Of a stretch of 64,000 nucleotides of DNA, positions 35,298 through 44,380 are shown in pieces; position 1 is the first letter of the stretch; each line of letters starts with the position of its first letter. The position numbers were made by a program, and so were the translations under genes. Below the pieces are notes generated by a model that saw only the letters and a list, made by a program, of their open reading frames with translations, ran no database searches and was not told the DNA's origin. Origin of the DNA: Paenibacillus swuensis (GTDB lineage: Bacteria > Bacillota > Bacilli > Paenibacillales > DY6); assembly GCF_001644605.1 (NCBI RefSeq), contig NZ_CP011388.1, positions 4,197,501 to 4,261,500 on the forward strand. Reading direction: 5' to 3'.

Positions 35298-35579
35298 ATG
35301 AAATTAAAGATTGCTCGATTTATTGCTATTCTCATTCTTGTCATTCCGGGCGTTCTTGCTACGTTTGGCTTTCTTCATATGAAAGATGCCGTATTTCTGT
35401 TCTTCTCCCAATTCGGTGAGAGCGGTGCAGAGCCCTCCTTCCGTTGGGGAAAATTTATGCTCGGTTTCGTTGAGTTTGCCGCAGGTGTCGGCTTTATCGG
35501 CGGCTGGATCTTCTTCCGCGATCGCAAGCGCAACTATGTAGCGCCTCGCTTCAAGGTGAAGAAAAAGCGCCCCCAATAA
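35298..35579 (+). CDS. DUF2627 membrane protein
   Basis: A 93-residue protein with membrane segments near 5-25 and 55-75 and a basic end (RDRKRNYVAPRFKVKKK), as in Bacillus YqzF, which also sits near the bkd operon. Function unknown. ATG at 35298 is chosen from the family N-terminus (MKLKIARFIAIL); ATG at 35289 is too close to the AAAGGA site. It is divergent from lpd. Confidence 0.8.
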   Translation: MKLKIARFIAILILVIPGVLATFGFLHMKDAVFLFFSQFGESGAEPSFRWGKFMLGFVEFAAGVGFIGGWIFFRDRKRNYVAPRFKVKKKRPQ

Positions 35580-35580
35580 C

Positions 35581-35629
35581 ACAACAAAATCCCCCTCCGC
35601 TACGTCCGTAGAGAGGGGGATTTTGTTGT
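35581..35629. terminator. Bidirectional terminator with a 17-bp perfect stem
   Basis: ACAACAAAATCCCCCTC (35581-35597) and its exact reverse complement (35613-35629) with a 15-base loop. The A/T ends give a U-rich end in both directions. It serves the DUF2627 gene from one side and helD with the repeat array from the other. Confidence 0.93.
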
Positions 35630-35654
35630 GCGCTTGGGCACATTCGTGTACCTA

Positions 35655-35872
35655 GGCTCACTATTTATCCGATTGTCTGCCACCCGTGTTCGATTAATGC
35701 TCCTGGGCTCACTATTCATCCGATTTCCCGCCACACGTGCACATTTAATGCTCCCAGGCTCACTATTCATCCGATTTCCCGCCACACGTGCACATTTAAT
35801 GCTCCCAGGCTCACTATTCATCCGATTTCCCGCTACCCGTGCACATTTAATGCTCCTGGGCTCACTATTCTC
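35655..35872. repeat. 51-bp tandem repeat (minisatellite) at the 3' end of helD
   Basis: Five starts of the unit GGCTCACTAT at exactly 51-base steps (35655, 35706, 35757, 35808, 35859). The two central copies are identical over the full unit; the outer ones differ by several bases, and the last one is partial and contains the helD stop codon. Because 51 is divisible by three, the minus strand is open as 17-residue units (MNSEPGSIKCARVAGNR), without a ribosome site. The rest of the 285-base gap is the terminator above. Confidence 0.9.
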
Positions 35873-38273
35873 CCTCCCGAACGCGATGACCGGCCGGCTG
35901 CTCCTCTTGCACGCCGTTCAACGCGTACAGCCCAGGATCCAATGCCGCCACGAACGGAGACAGTTCGCCCGGCGCGTACAGCTCCAGCACGTGCATCGCC
36001 CGCGTGCAGGCGGTGTAGAACAGCTTGCGCTCGCTTTCGCGGCGGTAAGCTGCGGGGGACGCGTCGTAAATCACGACGGCGTCAAACTCCACGCCCTTGG
36101 CGAGGTACGCGGGGATGACCACCGCGCCCGGGGGCAGCGCTTGCGTGCGCTTCGTTACGAGAGCGACCTCCGTCGCCCCCGCTTGCGCGATCGCCGCATG
36201 CGCGGCCAAGCTTTCGGCAGCCGTCTTACAGATGACGGCTACCGAAGCAAAGCCCTCGCCCCGCAGCGCGTGAATCCGCGCCGCTGCGTGCCGAGCGCCT
36301 GCGGCCGCGTCTGCCCCCGCGGCCGCCAGCGTAACCCGCGGCTTATCGCCGCCGCGGTTAAACGGCTCGATACGCTCGCCGCCCGGGACAAGCGCTCGCG
36401 TGAACTCGACGATCTCGCGTGTCGACCGATAGCTTCGCGTTAAATGCAGCCGCTCCGTATCGGCTTCGCCGTAGAGGTTCGCCACCGCTTCCTCATCGCG
36501 GAACGCCGCTTCATGCGTGAAGATCGCCTGGTTGAAATCGCCGACGGCCGTCATGCGCGCGCGGGGAAACAGACGCTTCAGAAACTCGAACTGAAACACG
36601 GAATAATCCTGTGCTTCATCAATCAACACATGCCTGACCGTGTTATTCATTCGGAAGCCCTGCACAAGCTCGCTTAAATAAAGATAAGGCGCGGCATCCT
36701 CGTAGGAAAGGAGCGATACATCCATATTTTGTAACGTATACTGACCAATCTCTTCCCATTGCTCCGGTAATTCGCCGTCATTTAACTCCGTTAACAGCGT
36801 CCCGCCGACAAACAACTGACGATATAACGCCGGAATATGAACAAACCGCTGACGCCGCACCCGTGCGCGTAATTTCTTGTAATGCTCATCCACGACCATT
36901 CGGCGCAGCAACGCCTCTTCCTCATCCGCCTCATGAAGATCGCTGTTTCCTAACCCTTTGCGCTTGCGCAGCCTCATATACGCTTTATGATATTTCTCAT
37001 TATCCAAATAATTAAGTTCTTCCTGCACCCAATCCTTGCGGACTTCTTCATCAGCCAAGACGGCAAGCCGTTCCATCAGCCATTCTTGCATCAATTCCAC
37101 ACGGTTCGCCAAACGGACCGAAGACGGGTAACTGTAAAACTTGGCATTCATTTCCTCTGCCGAAACCACGGCATGCCCGCGGAATTTTAACGCTCTGAAC
37201 CGCATGCCGGTACGCTCCAAATGCTCCTTATATCGTGATAAGACCTGCAGAAACAACGCCGAAGATTTAAAGCGAATACCCGCAAGCCTGGCATTATATC
37301 CCGGTTGATGCGTGGCCGTCAACTCGTACTCCATCTGATCGTAGGGATCTTCCACCTGAAACTCCGGCTCTAACCGGCTGCCCAGATAATCCTGAAAAGT
37401 TGTTTGACGGATATTCTCTTCACCCAGCTCGGGCAATACAGCGGATACATAACTGTTGAACAAAGGATTCGGCGAAAAAAGCACCATTTGATCGGCCCGT
37501 AACGTGGTTCTGTGTTTGTACAGAAGGTAAGCGACACGTTGCATGACAGCCGACGTTTTCCCGCTTCCCGCCGCTCCTTCGACGATCAGCAACCGGCTGC
37601 GGTCATTTCGTATGACGGCATTCTGCTCCTTCTGAATCGTAGCGACAATGCTCTTCATCTGAGGGTCGGCTCCCATGCCCAGCACCTGCTGAAGCACTTC
37701 GTCCCCGATCGTCAGCGCCGTGTCAAACAGATAACGGATACGTCCCTCCCGGATGATGAACTGACGCTTTAATTGCATCGTTCCCGTAACGGTACCGCCG
37801 GGAGTATCATAGGCTGCCGGCCCCGGAGCGTAGTCGTAATACAAGCTCGCGATCGGGGTTCTCCAGTCGTAGACCAGAAAGGTCTCTCCGTCTGTATCGA
37901 TAAAGGATGACATACCTATGTAAATTTGCTCTGAGGTGTGCCCCTCCTCTGTTTCCGCTTCCACAAAATCTATTCTGGCAAAATATGGAGCCGGTAACAA
38001 TCTGTTCATCTTTTGCAGCATTAGAAAGGTGTGTCGATGGCTGCGTTCCCGTTCGGACAACAGCTCCGACTGCTGTTTCAGGCTGGCCATGGTCTCATTG
38101 ACGTCATCCGTATGACTCATATTCACGGTCACTTCATCCCATAAATCCTTACGAATTTCAACAACTTGCTCTCTGAGATCCTGTACGTCCGGCGACATAT
38201 GGGCAATCCGAGTCTGAAGCTTCTCCCGGACTTCATTTACACGAATCTGTTCTATCTCCTGTTCTCGGTCCAA
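35865..38273 (-). CDS. helD: RNA polymerase recycling motor HelD (UvrD-like helicase)
   Basis: An 802-residue superfamily 1 ATPase. N-terminal coiled-coil arm (about 1-90), Walker A GAAGSGKT (233-240), the DEAQDYS motif, GDFNQAIF and the C-terminal helicase domain. HelD pushes into RNA polymerase and releases stalled complexes. The TTG start at 38273 is supported by GAGGAGG seven bases before. The last 200 residues are Ala/Arg-rich and the DNA there is much richer in GC. Bacillus HelD has 774 residues, so the length is normal. Confidence 0.9.
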   Translation of the reverse strand: MDREQEIEQIRVNEVREKLQTRIAHMSPDVQDLREQVVEIRKDLWDEVTVNMSHTDDVNETMASLKQQSELLSERERSHRHTFLMLQKMNRLLPAPYFARIDFVEAETEEGHTSEQIYIGMSSFIDTDGETFLVYDWRTPIASLYYDYAPGPAAYDTPGGTVTGTMQLKRQFIIREGRIRYLFDTALTIGDEVLQQVLGMGADPQMKSIVATIQKEQNAVIRNDRSRLLIVEGAAGSGKTSAVMQRVAYLLYKHRTTLRADQMVLFSPNPLFNSYVSAVLPELGEENIRQTTFQDYLGSRLEPEFQVEDPYDQMEYELTATHQPGYNARLAGIRFKSSALFLQVLSRYKEHLERTGMRFRALKFRGHAVVSAEEMNAKFYSYPSSVRLANRVELMQEWLMERLAVLADEEVRKDWVQEELNYLDNEKYHKAYMRLRKRKGLGNSDLHEADEEEALLRRMVVDEHYKKLRARVRRQRFVHIPALYRQLFVGGTLLTELNDGELPEQWEEIGQYTLQNMDVSLLSYEDAAPYLYLSELVQGFRMNNTVRHVLIDEAQDYSVFQFEFLKRLFPRARMTAVGDFNQAIFTHEAAFRDEEAVANLYGEADTERLHLTRSYRSTREIVEFTRALVPGGERIEPFNRGGDKPRVTLAAAGADAAAGARHAAARIHALRGEGFASVAVICKTAAESLAAHAAIAQAGATEVALVTKRTQALPPGAVVIPAYLAKGVEFDAVVIYDASPAAYRRESERKLFYTACTRAMHVLELYAPGELSPFVAALDPGLYALNGVQEEQPAGHRVREGE

Positions 38274-38322
38274 GATGATTCCTCCTCATCAAACAAACTT
38301 TATACCGTATGCGCATAAGTGC

Positions 38323-38375
38323 AAAAAAAATCCTGCTAAAACGACAGAATGCATCTGCTGGTTTTAAAAGGATTT
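38323..38375 (-). terminator. Terminator after the MraY-like gene
   Basis: Minus-strand AAATCCT/AGGATTT, AAAAC/GTTTT and CAG/CTG form a long interrupted hairpin (outer arms 38328-38334 and 38369-38375), followed by TTTTTTTT. Separates the glycosyltransferase cluster from helD. Confidence 0.85.
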
Positions 38376-38442
38376 GTGTGGTTGGTGTTCATGGATTTCT
38401 GTCTACACTATATCAGATGGTTCAAAATACAACAATAGTGCG

Positions 38443-39273
38443 CTACGGGGTTCTTCCTAACCGGTCCAGCCAACGCAATAAAGGCAGTCGTTCAATCCAG
38501 ACCGTAATTGAGCTGCGTTCCGCGGTCCACTGTAAACTTACCAATATAACTGCGGCAACGCAAAGCAACCAAGCGGGCGCATAGAAGGCGTACGCGGTTC
38601 CGAGAGCAAATCCGAAAGCGTTCGCCCCCGTATCCCCCAGCATCAGGCGTCCTTGAACATCCTCACGGTACAGCAACACGGCGCTGATCAGCGTCGGAAT
38701 CCAGATCTCTGCGGCTTGAGGCGTGTATATATTTCCGAATATAAATAACACCAGCCACAGCCCGAAGCTGCACTTTAGTGCCCGACCCGGACGCAAGTCC
38801 AACAGATTAATTACATTGGTACAGAGCACAATGACGAACCAACATAGAACGCTATATACCCAGGTGTGTTGCATCCCCAGTGTTAATATCAACGCCACAA
38901 TGGATGTACCCGCGGCTTTCATCATCCCGGTTGTCCAGACGCCCTGCTTCACAAGCTTTCGCCAGTGTCCGTGAAAACCTTTGGTCGTCCGGTCCCCCAC
39001 GGTATCGTCGAGCCACCCTAACACCGTAATCACGCACAGTGACAAGGTGAATAACGACAGGGTTCTGATGCCTACAATCCAGTAAATGAGGATAAGCACA
39101 CCAAATAACATGCCGGCTCCAGTAGGAATAAGCTCCCCATTGTAGTTTAGTCTTGTGACCCCATGTGTTTTAAGAAAAAAAACAAGTTTCGGCAACAACC
39201 ATATGCCGGTACCGGCGCACACAGCCGCTTCCGCCAACAGGGTTAGGAGGAGCTTTGGGTTTTGAACATCCAT
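38443..39273 (-). CDS. MraY/WecA-like phospho-sugar transferase
   Basis: A 276-residue polytopic membrane protein (about eight to nine helices). Conserved catalytic points: VLGWLDDTVGD (DDxxxD), NVINLLDLRPGRALK and LMLGDTGANAFG. Such enzymes move a sugar-1-phosphate to undecaprenyl phosphate, starting wall polymer synthesis. At 276 residues it is shorter than MraY (about 320). It overlaps the preceding GT2 gene by 31 bases. The sugar is unknown; it is not the mur-operon MraY. Confidence 0.85.
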   Translation of the reverse strand: MDVQNPKLLLTLLAEAAVCAGTGIWLLPKLVFFLKTHGVTRLNYNGELIPTGAGMLFGVLILIYWIVGIRTLSLFTLSLCVITVLGWLDDTVGDRTTKGFHGHWRKLVKQGVWTTGMMKAAGTSIVALILTLGMQHTWVYSVLCWFVIVLCTNVINLLDLRPGRALKCSFGLWLVLFIFGNIYTPQAAEIWIPTLISAVLLYREDVQGRLMLGDTGANAFGFALGTAYAFYAPAWLLCVAAVILVSLQWTAERSSITVWIERLPLLRWLDRLGRTP

Positions 39274-39950
39274 TTGAGTAACAAAGTCCTTCCTACAGAC
39301 ACAAATTGCCTGCCGCGATGCACAAAACCGCTCCAGTCACGCCCTGTTTCACGGTGTTTAAACGGAACGTCCACCTCGCATATGCGGTATCCTGCCCGGG
39401 CGGCGTCAATCGTCAGTCCTACTTCGATGCCGAACCGGTTTGCAAGACGGGATCCGTTGCCGATGACCTCGCGGCGCAGGGCTCTTTGTCCGGATAAGGG
39501 CGCCGCTGCCTGAAAGCCGCATAACGTCCGGATGCCGAAGGCGGCCAGACCTTTAACCAGGCCGAATCCGCCACGGAGCGACGGTGACGGCAGCTTCGCT
39601 ACGGCCATGTCGGCTTCCCCGGACAACACCGGGGCTAACAGCAACGGCAAATGCGCCGCGCTTTCTTCCAGATCGGCATCCAGAAATACAATAATATCCC
39701 CGGAAGCATGCGCGACACCCATTTGCAAAGCGGAGCCTTTGCCCAGGTTGACCGTGCTGACCAATACGTGATTGGCCCAAGGCAGCGCTTGACGGAACGT
39801 TTCATCCTCACTGCCGTCGTCCACCACGATCAGCTCATGCCAAACCCGGGCTGCGCCGGGCTCGTGAAGCCGATGAAGCGCCCGGAGTGTGGCGGAAATA
39901 CGTTCGGATTCATTCCACGCCGGAATGATGACGGATACGATAGGTGACAT
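39243..39950 (-). CDS. Family 2 glycosyltransferase
   Basis: A 235-residue GT-A enzyme: VSVIIPAWNES at the start, IVVDDGSED, NLGKGSALQMG, VFLDADLEES and a C-terminal amphipathic end (SVGRTLLLKWMFK). Resembles polyprenyl-phosphate sugar transferases. ATG at 39950 has AAGGAG seven bases upstream. It overlaps the SteA-like gene by 41 bases and the MraY-like gene by 31, so all three are probably made together. Confidence 0.9.
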   Translation of the reverse strand: MSPIVSVIIPAWNESERISATLRALHRLHEPGAARVWHELIVVDDGSEDETFRQALPWANHVLVSTVNLGKGSALQMGVAHASGDIIVFLDADLEESAAHLPLLLAPVLSGEADMAVAKLPSPSLRGGFGLVKGLAAFGIRTLCGFQAAAPLSGQRALRREVIGNGSRLANRFGIEVGLTIDAARAGYRICEVDVPFKHRETGRDWSGFVHRGRQFVSVGRTLLLKWMFKTQSSS

Positions 39951-41205
39951 GCCAAATCTCCTTTTGGTCTGTTGAATGGGTGTGTCCCGTTGCCGGTGCT
40001 GAAACCGGCGCATGTTGTTCCGATTCCCTGTGATGAGACGGCGCCTGAGCGTAAAGCGGACTCCAGCAAGCTGCTACCGCGATTAACATGCCCGCAGCCA
40101 ACCCCGCGGATGCCAATGTCCTAAGCCAAGCTTTAGCCACTTCAGAACGGCGTTTATGGGAACGAGCGGTATACAAGAGCGCGAAGCCTTTGGCATCGAT
40201 TAGTTTGGAACCTATCTTCATACGGACCAGTAACGTGCTGGCCATGCCTTTGCGTCCTTTTTCCAGAAAATCGATCATCGAGGTATGGCTTCCCACGGCT
40301 ATGATCCGCTCCGCACCCAGCTCGTACGCGGTCAATAACGCCACATCCTCGCTGGTTCCGTGCGCGGGAATAATCTGCACCGGCAGTCCCAGCTCATGTA
40401 CACGCTTAAGCCCCGGAGCCCTCCCGTCCGGATAGGCATGCACCACTAGTTCGCAACCGCAGCACAAAGCCCCGTCCGATACACTGTCCATGTCTCCCAC
40501 AATCAGGTCCGGCATGTAACCTGCTTCCAGCAAGGCATCCGCGCCTCCGTCCACACCAATGAGCGCAGGTTCATATTCGTTAATGAAGGCTTGTAACGCG
40601 CTCAAATCTTCCTTATATCCGCTGCCCCGAACAACAATAAGAGCATACCTTCCCGACAACGAGCGAAGCGCGGGCAAGGACATAGGTTCAAGCCATTGAA
40701 CACTTTCGTTGCTTGCATGAACCAGCGTATTCGTGATAAAAGCATTTAAAGTGTCAGGCAGCTTGGCTTGTCCCTCCATATAAAGTTCATGCCAATCTCG
40801 CTCCGTAAACAAGGACACCTTTGCAGTATGTTCTCCGCAATGCAGTACACCTTCGCAAATCCGGATCTCTACACCCTGTTTACCTTGAACTGCCTGCTCC
40901 GCTTCCTGTTTGGCCAAGGTTACGAATAAATCCTGATCACCTTGATAGATCGGAATTCCCGCATGGATTAACATCCTGGGACCTTCAGCCGGATAATGAC
41001 CGTTCATGGTCACCCCGCAATTCACTACGGCTTTCACACCGGCATGAATAAGTCCGGAAGCTGAAAGTTCATCTAAATTATTATGAAGTAACAGAGCGAT
41101 GTCTCCTGGTTTGAGTTTCTCCAACAGACGCTTTGTGCTTAAGCCGGCCTTTGCCGTTCCCTTTATATCTGCCCGCCCCGTACGCCAATTCCTCGACTGC
41201 CCCAT
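39910..41205 (-). CDS. steA: SteA-like putative cytokinetic ring protein
   Basis: A 431-residue protein. The central part resembles thiamine pyrophosphokinase (GVDGGADALLEAGYMPDLI, VGDMDSVSD); a membrane helix lies near residues 365-385 (TLASAGLAAGMLIAVAACW) followed by a hydrophilic tail. This is the layout of SteA, described in Corynebacterium for cell separation. Start ATG 41205 (MGQSRNWRTGR) is after GGGGAG; the 137 codons upstream overlap the divergent gene on the other strand and are rejected. Role in division is inferred. Confidence 0.8.
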   Translation of the reverse strand: MGQSRNWRTGRADIKGTAKAGLSTKRLLEKLKPGDIALLLHNNLDELSASGLIHAGVKAVVNCGVTMNGHYPAEGPRMLIHAGIPIYQGDQDLFVTLAKQEAEQAVQGKQGVEIRICEGVLHCGEHTAKVSLFTERDWHELYMEGQAKLPDTLNAFITNTLVHASNESVQWLEPMSLPALRSLSGRYALIVVRGSGYKEDLSALQAFINEYEPALIGVDGGADALLEAGYMPDLIVGDMDSVSDGALCCGCELVVHAYPDGRAPGLKRVHELGLPVQIIPAHGTSEDVALLTAYELGAERIIAVGSHTSMIDFLEKGRKGMASTLLVRMKIGSKLIDAKGFALLYTARSHKRRSEVAKAWLRTLASAGLAAGMLIAVAACWSPLYAQAPSHHRESEQHAPVSAPATGHTHSTDQKEIWHVTYRIRHHSGVE

Positions 41206-41356
41206 TGCCCGGACAACTCCCCGAAAGTAATAGAGGTTAGTATGGGCAACTTTTGTGAAAATATTCCACGCCTTCATCCCTGAAGATTTCTTGCATATTT
41301 CTATAAATGTAGCGTAATATAAGAACATATATTCGTATTTTGGTGGTGTATAAGCA

Positions 41357-41761
41357 ATGTCCCAGAACAAAGCTCCTTTATGGCCTACAGATGAGGAACA
41401 GGGCATGATTAAGGAATTTCTGCTATTGCCGCTCGTACTCACCGTCTTCGAGAGAGATACGGAAGTCATTGGCAATAACGTAAAGACGAAAGCCCCGTAT
41501 GTGGAGGCCATCGCATTAGCCATGGATCGGGTTACGCTGAATCTTGCCGGATTGAAGAAAGAATTTCGTTTACGGGGCATCAAAGTGTTTGATGGTGTGC
41601 GTACGGAGCACGGCATTCGTTGCAGCTACCTTTGCAGGGGATATGAGAACCAGTTCGATCTGATGTGGACCTATGTGAAAGCGGAGGTGGAGCTCCGGAT
41701 GAAACATTATCTGGGTACGCATCTGGAGGTGTACCTGTCACACAAGACGAAGCTGAAATAA
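41357..41761 (+). CDS. Hypothetical protein (134 aa), mainly helical
   Basis: A soluble 134-residue protein with mixed charge, no signal peptide and a C-terminal GTHLEVYLSHK. Codon use looks normal and the frame is intact, but the ribosome site (GGTGGTG) is weak. It resembles short conserved Bacillales proteins of unknown function; I cannot name a family. It is divergent from steA and convergent with the ligase gene, five bases apart. Confidence 0.7.
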   Translation: MSQNKAPLWPTDEEQGMIKEFLLLPLVLTVFERDTEVIGNNVKTKAPYVEAIALAMDRVTLNLAGLKKEFRLRGIKVFDGVRTEHGIRCSYLCRGYENQFDLMWTYVKAEVELRMKHYLGTHLEVYLSHKTKLK

Positions 41762-41766
41762 GGCTG

Positions 41767-42672
41767 TTATGGAATCCAGTTGCAGTTGTCGGGTTGGACC
41801 GCAGGCAACATTTGTTGAAACACCGTGTCACCCAGTTGATGCATTACCGTGCGTTCCTTATAGGTAATACGGCAACACAAGACAGGAGTAACAAGACGCG
41901 TCGCTCCCTCTTGTCCGATGATTAGCGGTTCCAACTGGTGGAGCAATTCCCTGCGCAGGGTTTCTGTGAATCCGTCCGTTACCGTTGCCACAGGCTTATA
42001 AGGTACCGTGCGGAAGTGAACGCCCACGCTTATAGCGAAGTCAGGCTCAAGACGATATCCTAGAATAATCACGTCAAGCACTCTCGCATGATGCTTCCTT
42101 AACCAGAATGGGGATCGGATTCCCGGAACATATACAGAGTCCTTGCGCTTTCCAATAACCCCCTCCCACTGATGGATTCTTGTGTGTTCCCACAAGTTGT
42201 GTCCGCTCCCTGTTTGATGGGGACTTAAAGCCATATTTTCACGCGAAACTACAACTTCGTTCAACTTCATTTTGCGCTTTATGAGCGTTTGCCCCATGAA
42301 AGAAAGTCCGTCTTGATAAAGTACATCGAATAGGATCAGGGTCAAAGGATGTGTATGCAGCGCTTGTCTGATCCGCTCCGATCTGCTGATTCGCAACCGA
42401 TATAAGGCATCGTCCGCTACTGGACGGCCGTTTCGAATACAGACCGCTTCACCGTCCAGTATGACGGATTCGGCTTGAATTCCCTCCCGCCATCCGCTTA
42501 GCTCAGGTATTTTCTCTGTTACATCCTTGCCGTTTCCTGTGAAAGCAACCATGTCCCCTTTGTTTATATGCAGCTGGATTCGCCAACCGTCCCACTTGGG
42601 TTCATACAGAATGTCGGCGTCGTCCATGGGAAGCTGTCCCCTGCCCGCTTTCATCGGCCGGATAAATTTCAT
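41767..42672 (-). CDS. ATP-dependent DNA ligase (stand-alone, LigD-type core)
   Basis: A 301-residue ligase. Motif I with the adenylated lysine is EPKWDGWRIQL (about residues 25-35); VILDGEAV is motif III, LILFDVLY motif IIIa, EGVIGKRKDS motif IV and FWLRKHHARVLDVIILG the motif V position, where the usual Lys-x-Lys is changed. An OB-fold domain follows. No Ku or polymerase domain is encoded nearby. ATG at 42672 follows AAAGGGTGAG. Predicted to seal nicks; a role in repair in the spore is possible. Confidence 0.87.
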   Translation of the reverse strand: MKFIRPMKAGRGQLPMDDADILYEPKWDGWRIQLHINKGDMVAFTGNGKDVTEKIPELSGWREGIQAESVILDGEAVCIRNGRPVADDALYRLRISRSERIRQALHTHPLTLILFDVLYQDGLSFMGQTLIKRKMKLNEVVVSRENMALSPHQTGSGHNLWEHTRIHQWEGVIGKRKDSVYVPGIRSPFWLRKHHARVLDVIILGYRLEPDFAISVGVHFRTVPYKPVATVTDGFTETLRRELLHQLEPLIIGQEGATRLVTPVLCCRITYKERTVMHQLGDTVFQQMLPAVQPDNCNWIP

Positions 42673-42812
42673 AGTCTCACCCTTTCTACCCTTTCTACGT
42701 ATGTATAGGCTTATGGTTAAATGTGCCCTGGCTGCTAAAGAAAAGTATTGAAAGTCCTCACAAGTGTATATATACTGAGTTAGCATCATTTAACAATTAG
42801 GAGGAAAGATTC

Positions 42813-44306
42813 ATGAAATTAGGTTCAAAGAAGCTTTACATTACATTTGTCCTTATTATTCTAGTTCTTATGACTGCCTGTCAGGCCATCGGCGGCATTG
42901 ATCTGAATAAAGCTTTATTGGATAACTCAACCGTTACTTCGGGTGAAGGCAAGCAAAGTATAAGTTGGGAGCTTGAACTTGATCCTTCCGCCGAATTGGA
43001 TGCCGCTCAGCAAGAACAGCTTAACAGGTTTAAGAGCGGATCTATCGTACTGGATCATTACAAAGTGCAGGACCAAGCTACCGCTTCGGTGAAAGGTGCT
43101 GTCACATTGGCAGGAAAGTCCATTCCCTTTGAACTGTACACGGATAAAGAACAGCTGTCCTTGAAAGTCGATGGCTCACGGAAATTACTGACGATGCCTC
43201 TAGGCGAGTCCGGTGAATTAGGTCTTGGCGGATTAGAGCAAGACAAGGCCTTCAGGGATGAGGTTGTTACCACTCTTATCCGTAACTTACCCAATCCGAA
43301 AAACACATCATTCCAACTAGGCCACAAAGCCGTAATACAAGGTGAAGAAGTAGAATTGACGCGCATTTCCACTGAAATTAAAGGAACAGATTTGCACGAG
43401 GTGCTGTTTGAGACTGCGGGTAACCTGTTGAATGATGAAGCCAACATTCAGCAACTCTTGGAGAAGATGTTAATTTCCGCGGAGGAAGAAGCCCTGTCGG
43501 CCGAAGAAGCAGCAGAAGAAGCCGCATCCATGATGCAAGAATTCCACTCCTTTATGACAGAATTTAAAGCGGATTTGGAGAACGATGATCAACTGGTTTA
43601 CAAGATGCTTAACAATCGCAATAATCTGTTCAAGCTTCAACTAGGCATCGACTCGTCATTACGCATTCGGGAAGCCAAAGCGGAGCTGTACTATCGTATT
43701 CCCAAAATACCGGGTGAAGTGAACCTGCCCGTACGCGCGGTTCGCATGATAATGAGTTCCGAAATGTCCCAGCAGAATATGCCTGTTACGGCGGATGTGC
43801 CAAGCGATGCTCAACCGACAATGGATTTGGACAGCCTGGACAAACCGCGAACATTTATTGCTTCGCTTGATACCAAATCGGCTTTATATGATGTACTAAA
43901 AAATGATTTAAATCTTATGGATCGCAAAAGTGAATTTTACATAACCGATACGGATTTATCCCGCCCTTCCCATACTTACAATGCTTTCGGTCAACCTTAT
44001 GTGAAGATGAATTCGGCTCAGATCGGAGCTCGTAACCTGGCTTCGCAAATGGATTACACCATGGTGTGGGACGCGACTCGCCATAAACTGACCATCAAGG
44101 ATAACGGACGGTATATCCAATTAAAACTGGGCTCCAAGACCGCGACAGCTAACGGTAAAGCCATTGTTCTCCCTTATCCGCCGCATGTCATTAATAACCT
44201 TATTTATATTCCCGTAAAACCGGTGACTCAAGCATTGAATACCGATTTATATTTAGAAAACAATCAAGAATACGGAACCGTCATTCAATTGTCCATTACA
44301 GAATAA
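42813..44306 (+). CDS. Lipoprotein with copper amine oxidase N-terminal-like domain
   Basis: A 497-residue secreted lipoprotein: signal sequence with lipobox LMTAC (Cys23), a long mixed region with an acidic Ala/Glu helix (about 215-235), and a C-terminal 'copper amine oxidase N-domain' type repeat (VKMNSAQIGARNLASQM and the IVLPYPPHVINNLIYIPVK segment). In Paenibacillus this domain is a common surface module, not an oxidase. AGGAGG precedes the ATG. Function unknown. Confidence 0.82.
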   Translation: MKLGSKKLYITFVLIILVLMTACQAIGGIDLNKALLDNSTVTSGEGKQSISWELELDPSAELDAAQQEQLNRFKSGSIVLDHYKVQDQATASVKGAVTLAGKSIPFELYTDKEQLSLKVDGSRKLLTMPLGESGELGLGGLEQDKAFRDEVVTTLIRNLPNPKNTSFQLGHKAVIQGEEVELTRISTEIKGTDLHEVLFETAGNLLNDEANIQQLLEKMLISAEEEALSAEEAAEEAASMMQEFHSFMTEFKADLENDDQLVYKMLNNRNNLFKLQLGIDSSLRIREAKAELYYRIPKIPGEVNLPVRAVRMIMSSEMSQQNMPVTADVPSDAQPTMDLDSLDKPRTFIASLDTKSALYDVLKNDLNLMDRKSEFYITDTDLSRPSHTYNAFGQPYVKMNSAQIGARNLASQMDYTMVWDATRHKLTIKDNGRYIQLKLGSKTATANGKAIVLPYPPHVINNLIYIPVKPVTQALNTDLYLENNQEYGTVIQLSITE

Positions 44307-44323
44307 ACAACAACACACCAAAG

Positions 44324-44354
44324 ACTGGCGCCGAATGATGCGCCAGTTTTTTTT
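44324..44354 (+). terminator. Terminator after the lipoprotein gene
   Basis: CTGGCGC and GCGCCAG, 8-base loop, TTTTTTTT. Arms ACACCAA and TTGGTGT lie outside it and could extend the pairing. Confidence 0.93.
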
Positions 44355-44380
44355 GGTGTAGGAATACTGTTCACTCTGAG

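Noticed and set aside
35600-35821. 73-residue frame made of MNSEPGSIKCARVAGNR units
   Set aside because: It is the tandem repeat read in frame; it lacks a start signal and a folded part.
41206-41616. N-terminal 137-codon extension of the SteA-like protein
   Set aside because: It lies opposite a divergent gene and its composition looks random. ATG at 41205 has a ribosome site and family-like start.
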